NCBI GenBank assembly: GCA_963790435.1
Contig: CAWBOI010000003.1
Coordinates: 372,001 to 436,000 of the forward strand
Direction: 5' to 3'
Source of the DNA: Ilyomonas sp963790435
GTDB lineage: Bacteria > Bacteroidota > Bacteroidia > Chitinophagales > Chitinophagaceae
Length of the DNA: 64,000 nucleotides
Both the position numbers and the translations under genes were made by a program. Under the pieces are notes generated by a model. It saw nothing but the letters and a program-made list of their open reading frames with translations, made no database searches and had not been told where the DNA came from. Each line of letters opens with the position of its first letter. The first letter of the stretch is position 1. Positions 23,128 through 31,566 of this stretch are shown here, piece by piece.

Positions 23128-24060
23128 CTATTGAGAACAGTTGATATGTTTTGAAGTATAGATGGTATTGTTATCGTCAATGATTACACACTCTACTTCT
23201 TTCAGTTGATTGATGAGATACAAACCTTCCTTCACGCCCATTACCATCACAGGCGTTGCCAAAGCATCACTGATTTCTGCGTTGGGCGATACAATAGTTA
23301 CACTCTTAATGCCGCTGACAGGCATACCGGTGCGCGGGTCAATGGTGTGCGAATATTTTTTTCCTCCAATTACAACAAACTTTTCATAATTGCCCGAAGT
23401 AGCAACCGCCATATCGCTTATGTTGAGATAAGAAAACGGATGCTGCTTATCATCGGGATGCACAATGCCCACGCGCCATGGGCTGCCATCGGGTTGCGTG
23501 CCCCATGCCGTTAAATCGCCCGATGCATTTACCACACCACTCTCTACGCCTTTTTGTTTTAGCACTTCTTTTGCCTTCTCCGCAGCATACCCTTTACCGA
23601 TGCCACCAAAGCCAATACGCATTCCCTTTTGAGATAAAAACACGGTTCTATTCTCTTTATCTAAAACAATGTTTTTGTAGTTAATGAGCCTTACCATTTC
23701 CTTAGCCGTTTTTAGGGATGGTAACGCCGTCATGGTTTCATCAAAATTCCAAAGCCGCTTGTCAATGCTGCCATACGTAATGTCGAACGCGCCTTGTGTG
23801 ATGGATGAAATTTTGATACTTCTTTCAATGATGTTGAACACTTCAGGACTTACCTTAACCGGCTCAATACCCGCACAACGATTGATGTGGCTCGTTTCGC
23901 TGTCTTCATTAAAAGTAGTAAGTAATTTTTCAATGCGTTGTATTTCTTGTACGGCTTCATTTATCATTTCATCAGCCCATTCCTGCATGTAAGCTACTAC
24001 AGTAATACCAAAGCGGTTGCCCATCAGCTTCATTTCTCTGTTGTACGCTTTTAGCTGCAT
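23128..24060 (-). CDS. apbE: FAD:protein FMN transferase, ApbE family
   Basis: The 310-residue protein matches ApbE: FGITVVAYMQEWADEMINEA near the start, GAFDITYGSIDKRLWNFD, RIGFGGIGKGYAAEKAKEVL, SGVVNASGDLTAWG, and HTIDPRTGMPVSGIKSVTIV. The enzyme transfers FMN from FAD to a threonine of exported proteins, or breaks down FAD, with magnesium. No clear signal peptide is seen at the chosen start, which differs from the usual lipoprotein form; the ATG at 24060 lies 3 bases from the thioredoxin stop. No protein with an obvious flavinylation motif is encoded in this operon, so the acceptor is elsewhere or unrecognised. Confidence 0.88.
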   Translation of the reverse strand: MQLKAYNREMKLMGNRFGITVVAYMQEWADEMINEAVQEIQRIEKLLTTFNEDSETSHINRCAGIEPVKVSPEVFNIIERSIKISSITQGAFDITYGSIDKRLWNFDETMTALPSLKTAKEMVRLINYKNIVLDKENRTVFLSQKGMRIGFGGIGKGYAAEKAKEVLKQKGVESGVVNASGDLTAWGTQPDGSPWRVGIVHPDDKQHPFSYLNISDMAVATSGNYEKFVVIGGKKYSHTIDPRTGMPVSGIKSVTIVSPNAEISDALATPVMVMGVKEGLYLINQLKEVECVIIDDNNTIYTSKHINCSQ

Positions 24061-24063
24061 CCT

Positions 24064-24516
24064 TTATTGTTTGGCTATTGCTTCTTTGATTTCGGTTACA
24101 AAGTGATCCGCGCCATCTTTATAATATCCATCCCAAACTTTTATTTTGTTTCCGTTACTATCGAGCAACAGCGTAAATGGAAAGCTGCCTTGCCCATTGT
24201 ACCGGTCTGCCAAAGCATCGTTTTGTTTTTGCTGTTCTTTTGAAAGGCCATTTTTATTGCTTCTCGGAAAGTCGGCATTCACCAAAACAAGATTTTGAGC
24301 CGCATAAGTTGTGAAAGCATCGTTATCAAAAATGTCTTTTTCCAAACGCATACAGGGAATGCACCAATCGGAGCCTGAAAAACTCAGGAGAATGTATTTA
24401 TGTTCTTTGCTTGCTTCATTTTTAGCGGCATCAAAATTTGTGAGCCAACCTGGATTGGTGAATGATGTGAAGATTAAGAGAACTGCAAAAAGTAGCTTTT
24501 TCATTACTTGCATCAA
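24064..24516 (-). CDS. Secreted thioredoxin-family protein
   Basis: The 150-residue protein has a signal peptide (LLFAVLLIFTSFTNPGW) and a thioredoxin fold with the redox motif WCIPC in FSGSDWCIPCMRLEKDIF. The cis-proline region is GSFPFTLLLDSNGNKI. It resembles the thioredoxin_7/DUF255-like periplasmic reductases. It heads the operon with ApbE, DUF4266 and DUF3570 and may keep cysteines of the small lipoprotein reduced; that link is an inference from context. Confidence 0.87.
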   Translation of the reverse strand: MMQVMKKLLFAVLLIFTSFTNPGWLTNFDAAKNEASKEHKYILLSFSGSDWCIPCMRLEKDIFDNDAFTTYAAQNLVLVNADFPRSNKNGLSKEQQKQNDALADRYNGQGSFPFTLLLDSNGNKIKVWDGYYKDGADHFVTEIKEAIAKQ

Positions 24517-24628
24517 TTATAAACAAAGACGAATAAACTTGTAAAAAAGTTGGGTGATGCTTAAAAATGTATTGTTAATACACTTTAGTATTTTGATGGT
24601 TACTGATTTTGAAGATAAACCAGGCACA

Positions 24629-24707
24629 TCATTCCGTCCGCCTCAGGCGAGACCGCCGTTTGGTTTTGCACATATATCGTGATTGCAGGCGGCTTTGTGC
24701 GGAATGA
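24629..24707. repeat. Intergenic palindromic element TCATTCCG...CGGAATGA
   Basis: TCATTCCG (24629-24636) and CGGAATGA (24700-24707) are exact complements, with inner CCGCCT (24638-24643) facing AGGCGG (24687-24692). The loop holds GTGCAAAACCAAACG (reverse strand), one of the recurrent words. It sits between the cytochrome b and thioredoxin operons and may terminate the former or be a dispersed repeat. Confidence 0.5.
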
Positions 24708-24744
24708 CGGCATCACCAAAAAATTCATGCCTACAAATACATCT

Positions 24745-25440
24745 CTATTTTTCATTTCCACCATTAATCATGGCAGAAACAATTCCGGGTTGTTCCCCTA
24801 AATCGGAACGGATAACGCCAACAATATGCGCAAGAATGTAGGCATAAATAAGGTACTGAACAAAGCCATGAATTTCTCTTGCTGGACGACTTATATTTTT
24901 AAAGATAGCTGCATGATCGAAAGCCAAAATGAAACCAGTTGTTGCCATAATAAAAATGAAGACATAAAACAAAACATAGCCCCATTTTACCAGCACATAA
25001 TGCCGTTTGTTTTGCTCATCTTCTTTGCTGTTTACTTTGATTGCAAGTGCCTTGTTGATTCTTGTAATCAGGCGTTCGTCTTTACTGCGACTTACTTCTA
25101 TTACCACGCGCATAAGCAAAAGAAAACACAACCCGAATCCAATAATTTTATGCACATCCCAAATTTTATTCGCATACATATGTGCCGCTTTTTCTTCCGG
25201 GCTTTGCTTTGAAGGATCAAACTTTTGTTCTGCATTTACCTTTTGCACAGTTTGGTTTTGCACATTATTTACAGGCCTTGGTTCGTCGTGTTCAAAAAGA
25301 GTGGACGCAAATAATACAGTAACCATGGAAGCGGTAATGAGCAGGAAAGTTAACCAATGCCATATCCTGATAGCGGCTGAATAATGTAGATTGAAAAAAG
25401 ATACTTTTTTAGAGATTGTAAGTGTTTCCATTTGTTTCAA
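24745..25440 (-). CDS. Cytochrome b561-like integral membrane protein
   Basis: The 231-residue protein has four membrane spans (about 25-45, 95-115, 150-172, 195-215). Histidines at suitable places for two b hemes are seen in IRIWHWLTFLLI, IWDVHKIIGFGLCFLLL, AREIHGFVQYLIYAYILAHI. This is the cytochrome b561/Ni-Fe-hydrogenase cytochrome subunit type. It would pass electrons between membrane quinones and a periplasmic partner. The gene is 228 bases upstream of the thioredoxin/ApbE operon on the same strand, and homologous arrangements suggest they work together, though this window alone cannot show co-transcription. Confidence 0.85.
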   Translation of the reverse strand: MKQMETLTISKKVSFFNLHYSAAIRIWHWLTFLLITASMVTVLFASTLFEHDEPRPVNNVQNQTVQKVNAEQKFDPSKQSPEEKAAHMYANKIWDVHKIIGFGLCFLLLMRVVIEVSRSKDERLITRINKALAIKVNSKEDEQNKRHYVLVKWGYVLFYVFIFIMATTGFILAFDHAAIFKNISRPAREIHGFVQYLIYAYILAHIVGVIRSDLGEQPGIVSAMINGGNEK

Positions 25441-25555
25441 TTCATGTTAAAATCAATGCGCATTTTTGTTTACAAACCAAATGTATCTATTATTAGCACT
25501 TGGCTTTGCAAAATGCTATCAACTGGCAAAACCTGACTGCAAACAACATAAATAA

Positions 25556-26227
25556 TTGGGTAAAGATGCCTTGCAGAACCGTTGCGTTGGGTTTGCAAAA
25601 AATTCTTTCTATTACCCAACCCTATCTTTTTCATCTGCATCTTTACCTTGCACAAAACCGGTTCGCATACATCACCAAGCACTGATACAAGGCTGCCTGT
25701 CGGGGAAACGTTCGTCTCAAAATGAACTGTATCACCTGTTTGCACCCCGCATGTTTGTTGTTTGCCTTCGTTATGGCAAGGACAGGATTGAAGCGGAAGA
25801 AATATTGCAGGAAGGCTTTATCAAAGTGTTTTCTTGTTTGCATCAATATCGCAACGAAGGCTCGCTGGAAGGTTGGATAAGACGTGTGATGATAACCACA
25901 GCCCTGCAACGTTTGCGCAGTCAGTCATCGCTTTACACCGTACTTTCAGTTAACAACAGTGAAGCTGCCGAACTTCAGGATAAAGAAACCATTGAAAGTA
26001 ACTTAAGCGAAAAAGAACTGCTGGAACTGGTGCAGTCGCTGCCTTCTGCGTATCGCGCTGTGTTCAATTTGTATGTGTTTGAAGGGTATCAGCATAAAGA
26101 AATTGCAAGCCTGCTTCACATTTCTGAAGGTACATCAAAATCAAATCTTCACGATGCGCGGAAATGGCTGAAAGAAAGAATAACGGCAGCCAACGAATTG
26201 AATCATTTCAAAAAGAAATGCCTATGA
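25556..26227 (+). CDS. ECF-type RNA polymerase sigma factor (start uncertain)
   Basis: From residue 42 of the longest frame onward the protein is a normal ECF sigma factor. Region 2 has LIQGCLSGKRSSQNELYHLF, EAEEILQEGFIKVF and WIRRVMITTALQRLR; region 4 has LPSAYRAVFNLYVFEGYQHK followed by EIASLLHISEGTSKSNLHDA. Only a TTG at 25556 can start the full frame; the first 40 residues do not look like sigma sequence and no ATG lies nearer than 25749. Either a rare codon near 25664-25680 is the start, or a small indel hides it. It overlaps the next gene by ATGA, so the two form an operon and the partner probably controls it. Confidence 0.82.
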   Translation: MGKDALQNRCVGFAKNSFYYPTLSFSSASLPCTKPVRIHHQALIQGCLSGKRSSQNELYHLFAPRMFVVCLRYGKDRIEAEEILQEGFIKVFSCLHQYRNEGSLEGWIRRVMITTALQRLRSQSSLYTVLSVNNSEAAELQDKETIESNLSEKELLELVQSLPSAYRAVFNLYVFEGYQHKEIASLLHISEGTSKSNLHDARKWLKERITAANELNHFKKKCL

Positions 26228-27702
26228 ACGAAGATGTACACGATATAGATAATTTGTTCAAAAAAAACCTGAGAGAGTATTCCGAAGAAGCGCCGCCTTC
26301 GGCATGGGAAGCGGTAAACAATGCTTTGGATAAACAACAGGCCACGCTTTACAAAAGCAAATATTACCGGCTGAAAAGGGCGGCTTTATTTTTATCGCTT
26401 CTGTGTATTTTGGGTGGAATGTATTTTGCCTTTCATGTATGGCAGGATAAGCAATCTTCTTCGCTACACAAACAACAAAGCGCAACTTCATTAACTAACA
26501 AAACCGATGAAACTATTATCAACAAAAAGAAGGACAACACGAATGATATAGAAACAACTGAAGAGAACAACAATCAGCAAAAGAAAAATGAGCAAAAACA
26601 AAAGCCAGCAACGAATGAAGACAGTGCTTCTATCAATAACAATGTTTTCGTGCTAAAACAAAAAGCAGAATGGACAAGGATTGGGAAGAACAATGTTTTG
26701 AAAATTGACTCTTCTGTACTGTTTGCAAACACTGATAACAACAAGACGTTTGCTTATACAAATAAAAATTTAGCAAAACAAAAAGCAGAACAGTTAGAAG
26801 AGAGTAATCATTCAAGCTCACACGAGCCTTTACAAGACTCATTTTTGCAACCTTTGCCTTTACAAAAAGAAGCTGAAGAGATTAGTTTATCAAGCCTTCA
26901 AAAAACATTGGAAAACCGTAAGCCATCTTTACTTTCTACGGGTAAGGCTTCTACTGTAAAAATAAAAGGGAGAACAGCGCACACTTTCTCTTTATCGCTA
27001 TTTGCGGCGCCTAACTTTTCTTTTGAAAAGATAGAAGACGATCATGATCGTGACAGAGCCGGAGGCATGAGACCGGATGGACACAGAGGAGAACAAAACA
27101 ATTTTTCGGTGAGTGGCGGAGCGTTGGCAACCTATCAGTTCAACAAAAATATAAGCCTTCAATCCGGTGTTTCAGTTACTGCATTTTCTACATTCATTGC
27201 TCCCAAAACCGTGTACGCAAAGCCTGATAACAGCGGTCATGTGAGGTACGAATTGAATTGTTCTTTGGGTTCTGCTTATCTCTCACCAAAAAACAACGCG
27301 CCATTGGTTGCAGGCGATAGTTCGCAAACCTTTGCGGGCACTTCCCGTTTGGTTTACATCAATGTTCCTCTTATCGCAAGTTATCAAATTAATAAAGGAC
27401 GATTTTCGCTGCAGCCCGCTGTAGGCACGGGTTTGAATGTGTTGGTTGATGGAAAGATTAAAACGGGTTTGAATGATGCGGTTGGTGGCAATGCGAAGAC
27501 AACAACTTCCATCACTGGATTAAAACGAACCTATTTAAATGGTAGCGTAGGCTTTGGTGTTGAATACAAGGTAAGCCCAAAAATCTCACTTGGCTTGCGT
27601 CCGAATGCGAAGTTTTCACTCACACCTATAAACAAAGAAATGCCTGTGAAATCGTACCAAAACTATTTGAGCATAGAAGCCGGTGTGCGAATTAAAATGT
27701 AA
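26224..27702 (+). CDS. Sigma-partner protein: cytoplasmic N-terminus, membrane span, barrel-like C-terminus
   Basis: Starting at the ATG at 26224 (overlapping the sigma stop), the 492-residue protein has three parts: an N-terminal 45 residues (DVHDIDNLFKKNLREYSEEA, then PPSAWEAVNNAL) as in Bacteroidota anti-sigma-like partners, a membrane span (about 55-75; LFLSLLCILGGMYFAFHV), a long Lys/Asn/Gln-rich linker (about 80-250), and a C-terminal domain like outer-membrane beta-barrel family 2/PorT (SLSLFAAPNFSFEKIEDD..., ending IEAGVRIKM). If the last part enters the outer membrane, one chain would span the envelope. The linker contains GAGCAAAAACAAAAGCC (26590-26606), one recurrent word. A hairpin follows the stop. 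Confidence 0.78.
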   Translation: MNEDVHDIDNLFKKNLREYSEEAPPSAWEAVNNALDKQQATLYKSKYYRLKRAALFLSLLCILGGMYFAFHVWQDKQSSSLHKQQSATSLTNKTDETIINKKKDNTNDIETTEENNNQQKKNEQKQKPATNEDSASINNNVFVLKQKAEWTRIGKNNVLKIDSSVLFANTDNNKTFAYTNKNLAKQKAEQLEESNHSSSHEPLQDSFLQPLPLQKEAEEISLSSLQKTLENRKPSLLSTGKASTVKIKGRTAHTFSLSLFAAPNFSFEKIEDDHDRDRAGGMRPDGHRGEQNNFSVSGGALATYQFNKNISLQSGVSVTAFSTFIAPKTVYAKPDNSGHVRYELNCSLGSAYLSPKNNAPLVAGDSSQTFAGTSRLVYINVPLIASYQINKGRFSLQPAVGTGLNVLVDGKIKTGLNDAVGGNAKTTTSITGLKRTYLNGSVGFGVEYKVSPKISLGLRPNAKFSLTPINKEMPVKSYQNYLSIEAGVRIKM

Positions 27703-27707
27703 TGAAA

Positions 27708-27746
27708 GAGCCGAAGCAAAACCGGTAAGAGAAATTGCTTCGGCTC
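27708..27746. terminator. Perfect 12-bp hairpin terminator
   Basis: GAGCCGAAGCAA (27708-27719) is the exact complement of TTGCTTCGGCTC (27735-27746), followed by GTTTGTTTTTG. It begins six bases after the barrel-protein stop. Confidence 0.75.
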
Positions 27747-28067
27747 GTTTGTTTTTGTAGAAAAAAAGGGGCAAAACCAAACTTCAATCAAACAACTCCA
27801 TGTGTGGTGAATGTGCCGAATACAAGATAGCGAACGATGGCAAAGAGCACATCTGTAATAAAGAAAAACTGAGTTTTCATTTGCTTCATTTCAGGTTTAT
27901 AAAATGATGTTGAAACCGTTTTCCGTTTTACCCAAACCGGCGAAGCTTCCAAAACTTTATCCTAATCCACTTTTAGCTTATAACCTTTTTTGCCCTATCA
28001 TTCAATAACCAAAACTATGGATAAAGCTGAAGCCTGTCGCCGGTTTGAGCAACCAGAGTACAACAAA
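27747..28067. other. Intergenic region with no supported gene
   Basis: Between two converging genes this 320-base stretch has no convincing coding frame. It holds one recurrent word GCAAAACCAAA at 27771-27781. Apart from that I see nothing structured. Confidence 0.4.
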
Positions 28068-28454
28068 TTATTGTACGGTAAAATGAATGGTAATGATAGT
28101 AGAATCGTTGTTGTGATGGGGTTGTCCGTGATGCCCTTCGGTAACAGCAATCACCACTTGTTCACTTGTAGAAGCTTTGGCATTTGCCATCGCTGAGAAA
28201 TGATAAACAGGCGCAAAACCAAACGTTGAATTTACAATTTCACTGTTAGTAAAATTAGTAGCTTGTGTTTTAATAGCAGCCGTATCATCGGCATCGCCAT
28301 AAGGTTGTAAATTCAATTGATACCCGGTTCCAGAAGTTAGTGTAGTATCAATGGTAATGTTGCGCGAACCATGGTAACCGTGCGCACCATCTTTGTAGCA
28401 TGAGATTAACGCAGCGGAAGCCGCTAATCCAATACATAAAAATCGTTTCATCAT
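28068..28454 (-). CDS. Small lipoprotein of unknown function
   Basis: The 128-residue protein has a signal peptide and lipobox (CIGLAASAALISCYKDG). The mature part is rich in Thr, Asn and His, with a histidine-rich segment near the end (TEGHHGQPHHNNDSTIITIH). The histidines might bind a metal such as nickel, copper or iron; no family is recognised. It lies 99 bases downstream of the VIT1-type transporter on the same strand, which makes a metal link attractive but unproved. Confidence 0.6.
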   Translation of the reverse strand: MMKRFLCIGLAASAALISCYKDGAHGYHGSRNITIDTTLTSGTGYQLNLQPYGDADDTAAIKTQATNFTNSEIVNSTFGFAPVYHFSAMANAKASTSEQVVIAVTEGHHGQPHHNNDSTIITIHFTVQ

Positions 28455-28552
28455 AAATAGTGTTTTCTTTTTATGAAGAAGCGATTTTGAAGTGAAAGGT
28501 TGGGCGAATGAGATAATTTTTTAAAGATTGTTAGAAGTAAAACTTGAATTGT

Positions 28553-29251
28553 TTATTGGCTAAACAAACGCGCTGCAAAGAAAGCAGCCATAGCTGCCAA
28601 CGCACCTGTAAGCATCACTTTAACAGCTCCTGACAACAACGGCTGCCCCGTAACCTTGCTTTTAAAATAGCCAAAAACAAACAGGCAAATGAGCGTGATA
28701 AGAGCCGATAATTTCAACCCGGTTTGCGGCAGTTGTGTAAAGAAATAAGGACTTAGCGGAATGATGCCGCCAACAATGTAAGAGACGCCAATGGTTAACG
28801 CACTTTGCCTTGCTCTGTTTTCGTTCGGCTCTTCTAAGCCAAGCTCAAAGCGCATCATAAAATCAACCCATTTGTCTTTATCTTTTGCCAATTCATTTGC
28901 AATGATGGTTTGTACTTCTTCATTCAAGCCATAGTTGGCAAACACTTCTTTTACCTCTCCTTTTTCTACTTCAGGCACTCGTTCTACTTCATCATATTCC
29001 CGCTTGAGTTCAGAACGGTAATGATCCTGCTCTGTTTTTCCTGCTAAGAAGCCACCTAAACCCATCGCAATGGAGCCTGCTATAATTTCGGCAATGCCTG
29101 CCGTTACAACAAGGTGGTTATTGGCAACTGCACTGCTAATGCCCGCAGCCAATGCAAACGGAACCGTTAAGCCATCCGACATACCAATGACAACATCGGT
29201 TATAAAATCCGAACTTTTTAAGTGGTGCTCGTGGTGCGTTTTTGTATGCAT
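28553..29251 (-). CDS. VIT1/CCC1-family metal transporter
   Basis: The 232-residue inner-membrane protein has about five spans and the VIT1/CCC1 signature: DVVIGMSDGLTVPFALAAGI near the start and EIIAGSIAMGLGGFLAGKTE, then a cytoplasmic metal-binding helical region with many Glu/Asp (YDEVERVPEVEKGEVKEVF), then SALTIGVSYIVGGIIPLSPY. Eukaryotic members move iron or manganese into vacuoles; bacterial ones export or detoxify Fe/Mn. The N-terminus is His-rich (HTKTHHEHH). The lipoprotein gene follows 98 bases downstream. Confidence 0.88.
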   Translation of the reverse strand: MHTKTHHEHHLKSSDFITDVVIGMSDGLTVPFALAAGISSAVANNHLVVTAGIAEIIAGSIAMGLGGFLAGKTEQDHYRSELKREYDEVERVPEVEKGEVKEVFANYGLNEEVQTIIANELAKDKDKWVDFMMRFELGLEEPNENRARQSALTIGVSYIVGGIIPLSPYFFTQLPQTGLKLSALITLICLFVFGYFKSKVTGQPLLSGAVKVMLTGALAAMAAFFAARLFSQ

Positions 29252-29331
29252 TAAATCTGATTTGTAAAAACATAAAAAAGTAGCAAAACCAATCTATATG
29301 TTTTAATTGCCGGATATTGTATTCCCTCACA

Positions 29332-30180
29332 TCACTCAAACGTTGCAAAACCTTCAATCTTCCTATACGGTGTGGTGAAGAAGCGATACACCACTTCGTT
29401 AAACCAATCCTTATAAACAATGGGTGTGGAATGACCAGAGTTAGGCAAAATCCATAAGTAACCTTTTGGAATAGTTTGCGCAATGAGTATTGTATGTTGC
29501 GGGCGAATTACATCATGGTCACCACCAATAATCAGAGCAGGACAAGAGATGGCTTTTAATTGTTGTAATGAAATGTGCGGCTCGTAAGACAACAGGTGAG
29601 CCAGCTTCAACTGGTTTTTCGTTTCCGGCGTTTGTGGTTTGTTTTTGAGCGAATTATTATAGCCAATTGCCCAATGATATGCGAACGAATCAATAGCTGT
29701 ACTGTCGGGCCATAAATTAGCGCCAGTAACCGCCAGCTTTTTTACTTTTTCAGGATGACGAATGGAGAGCAGCAAACCGTTGATGCCGCCATCGCTCCAG
29801 CCGATTACATAACACGAATCGAGATGCAGCGAATCAAGCAACGCATTTAAATCGTCGGTCATCATTTCATAGCTTAATGAATCGCCGCTATCAACCGATT
29901 TTCCCTGCGCACGGCTGTCGGCCAGTATCACTTTGTAATGCTGTGAAAAGAAAGGAATCTGGTATAAAAAATTATTGATAGAACCGCCATTGCCATGAAT
30001 AATAAGCAGCGGCTCACCTTTGCCGTAGGTTTCGTAATACATGCGAAAGCCGCGTGTGTTGAGATAATGCCCGGCCTTCTCGTTTCTGCCATACAGGGTA
30101 GTATCAAACGGCGATTGCGCACAGGCAATTTGCGTAAAAGAAAATGCGAGGAAGAATAAGTGTACAATTTGTTTTTGCAT
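29332..30180 (-). CDS. Secreted alpha/beta-hydrolase
   Basis: I choose ATG 30180 (MQKQIVHLFFLAFSFTQIAC, 282 residues) over 30216, because it starts directly at a signal peptide. The fold signs are the oxyanion strand LLIIHGNGGSINNF, the nucleophile elbow VIGWSDGGINGL, the acid in IIGGDHDVIRP, and the histidine in PNSGHSTP. It is a periplasmic or surface esterase/hydrolase; the substrate is unknown. The ATG lies within the word GCAAAAACAAA (30168-30178, reverse strand). A palindromic repeat lies just upstream. Confidence 0.83.
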   Translation of the reverse strand: MQKQIVHLFFLAFSFTQIACAQSPFDTTLYGRNEKAGHYLNTRGFRMYYETYGKGEPLLIIHGNGGSINNFLYQIPFFSQHYKVILADSRAQGKSVDSGDSLSYEMMTDDLNALLDSLHLDSCYVIGWSDGGINGLLLSIRHPEKVKKLAVTGANLWPDSTAIDSFAYHWAIGYNNSLKNKPQTPETKNQLKLAHLLSYEPHISLQQLKAISCPALIIGGDHDVIRPQHTILIAQTIPKGYLWILPNSGHSTPIVYKDWFNEVVYRFFTTPYRKIEGFATFE

Positions 30181-30195
30181 GTTTTTTGTTTTGAT

Positions 30196-30258
30196 GCCAC
30201 CAAGACACGAAGACACAAAGTTTCTTAATTTTTCTTCGTGTCTTGGTGTCTTGGTGGC
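30196..30258. repeat. Palindromic repeat GCCACCAAGACACGAAG family
   Basis: GCCACCAAGACACGAAGACA (30196-30215) continues to CAAAG and faces CTTCGTGTCTTGGTGTCTTG plus GTGGC ending at 30258. It is an imperfect 25-bp-arm hairpin with a 13-base loop between two minus-strand genes, related to repeats at 10232 and 58113. Confidence 0.65.
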
Positions 30259-30264
30259 AAACTA

Positions 30265-31461
30265 TTATTCTTCAAAATAAGCCAGTGTTCCACCCACCCA
30301 TTCACGATCCTGGTTGTAGCGCACACCAATCATTTTGCCTTTGCTTAATCTGGCTAAATTGGTGGTAGCAACGGGACGGGCGTCTCCTTCATTCCAAAAA
30401 TAAAAAATGCGGATTTCAGCTTTGGCGGGCGCATCGGGCGTAGGTATTACATCGGCATACTTTACTTTGCGTTGCAGTATCCAGTTGTGCGGGTCGGTAA
30501 CTTTTTGAATGTCTTCTTCTGTAACATCAATTACCACACCTTGCCCTGCAAATGAAAACAGAGGCTTCAACACATAATTTTCTAAATCAGTTGGGATGGT
30601 TGTTACATCCTTTAAAAACTTTGTTTCGGGAACATACGGATGATGAATGAACGGCAGCGTGAATTTGGAAATGCGGTAAAACCAGTCGGGATGCGGCACC
30701 CACTCAACATCTAAGTTTTCAAGCAACAGTCTTCCTTTTTTTTGCACTTGAGCGCTTTGCTGTTGCAAGTCGTCAAAAATAATCCGGTTGTAAACGCGCT
30801 TTACTTCTATCTTTTTGCCTTCTTTTTTATAGTACAATTTTTTACCTTCTTTTATCAGTTCCATCAAATCAACTACAGGTATGTGCAGATAATCTTCGGT
30901 GCAATAAAAATCAACTCTTGTTTTTTGCTTGTGCGGCAATATCTCGAGCAGAATTACATTCTCAGGGTTTTCATTTTTTACAATAATGTCTTCCAGCAAT
31001 TGCAAATAGGTTTCTTTGGTAAAGCCATTTAAATAAGACGAAAACCCTTCGGGAATGGAAAGATATTTTCGCGCCATTTCATCCTGAAACACCTGAAATG
31101 CAAACATGGTTGGAAAGCCCTGCATCTCTATCAACTGCGGCTCCAACTCTCCTTCTTCATTTTGGCAAACGCCAAAATCAAACGCGATAAATTGCGTCTG
31201 TTTGTTTTCGTTCGGAACTTTTACATCAGGCGGAATCGCTTTGTCAGTAAGGGCTTTGAAGTTATCAGCAGCAATTACATCTACAATGCTTTCGCAGGCA
31301 GACAACATTTTATCAGTAAACGCTTTGTTTACAAAAATGGGCGTTTCGGCTATGCGAAATTGCAACGCATCGGGGTGACAACTTGCCAATGCGTTTACAT
31401 ATTCTTCATACTTTTTTTTACTGAACTGCTCGTTGTATTCTGTACGGATGTCGGTTATCAT
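30265..31461 (-). CDS. ATP-grasp-like protein of unknown substrate
   Basis: The 398-residue soluble protein has features of a circularly permuted ATP-grasp fold: FIAFDFGVCQNEEGELEPQL in the N-terminal half, and LENYVLKPLFSFAGQGVVID, where the lysine and glycine loop would hold ATP, then ILQRKVKYADVIPTPD and a basic/acidic end (AEIRIFYFWNEGDARPVATT). Similar motifs are seen in glutathionylspermidine-synthase-like ligases. It is divergently arranged with the LacI-family regulator at 31567. The ligase reaction is an inference; the substrate is unknown. Confidence 0.7.
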   Translation of the reverse strand: MITDIRTEYNEQFSKKKYEEYVNALASCHPDALQFRIAETPIFVNKAFTDKMLSACESIVDVIAADNFKALTDKAIPPDVKVPNENKQTQFIAFDFGVCQNEEGELEPQLIEMQGFPTMFAFQVFQDEMARKYLSIPEGFSSYLNGFTKETYLQLLEDIIVKNENPENVILLEILPHKQKTRVDFYCTEDYLHIPVVDLMELIKEGKKLYYKKEGKKIEVKRVYNRIIFDDLQQQSAQVQKKGRLLLENLDVEWVPHPDWFYRISKFTLPFIHHPYVPETKFLKDVTTIPTDLENYVLKPLFSFAGQGVVIDVTEEDIQKVTDPHNWILQRKVKYADVIPTPDAPAKAEIRIFYFWNEGDARPVATTNLARLSKGKMIGVRYNQDREWVGGTLAYFEE

Positions 31462-31537
31462 AGATTGGAATTGAAAGAGTTAAAAGTACAAAACGAAAGG
31501 ATATACAGCTATACTGCCTTTACAAACCGTTTCCACT

Positions 31538-31545
31538 TATCTTTG
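31538..31545 (+). promoter_or_regulatory. -7 promoter box TATCTTTG
   Basis: TATCTTTG fits the Bacteroidota -7 consensus TAnnTTTG exactly and lies 21 bases before the regulator ATG. A TTG at the -33 position is not obvious. Confidence 0.5.
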
Positions 31546-31566
31546 AACGATAAGCCATAGTAGAAA

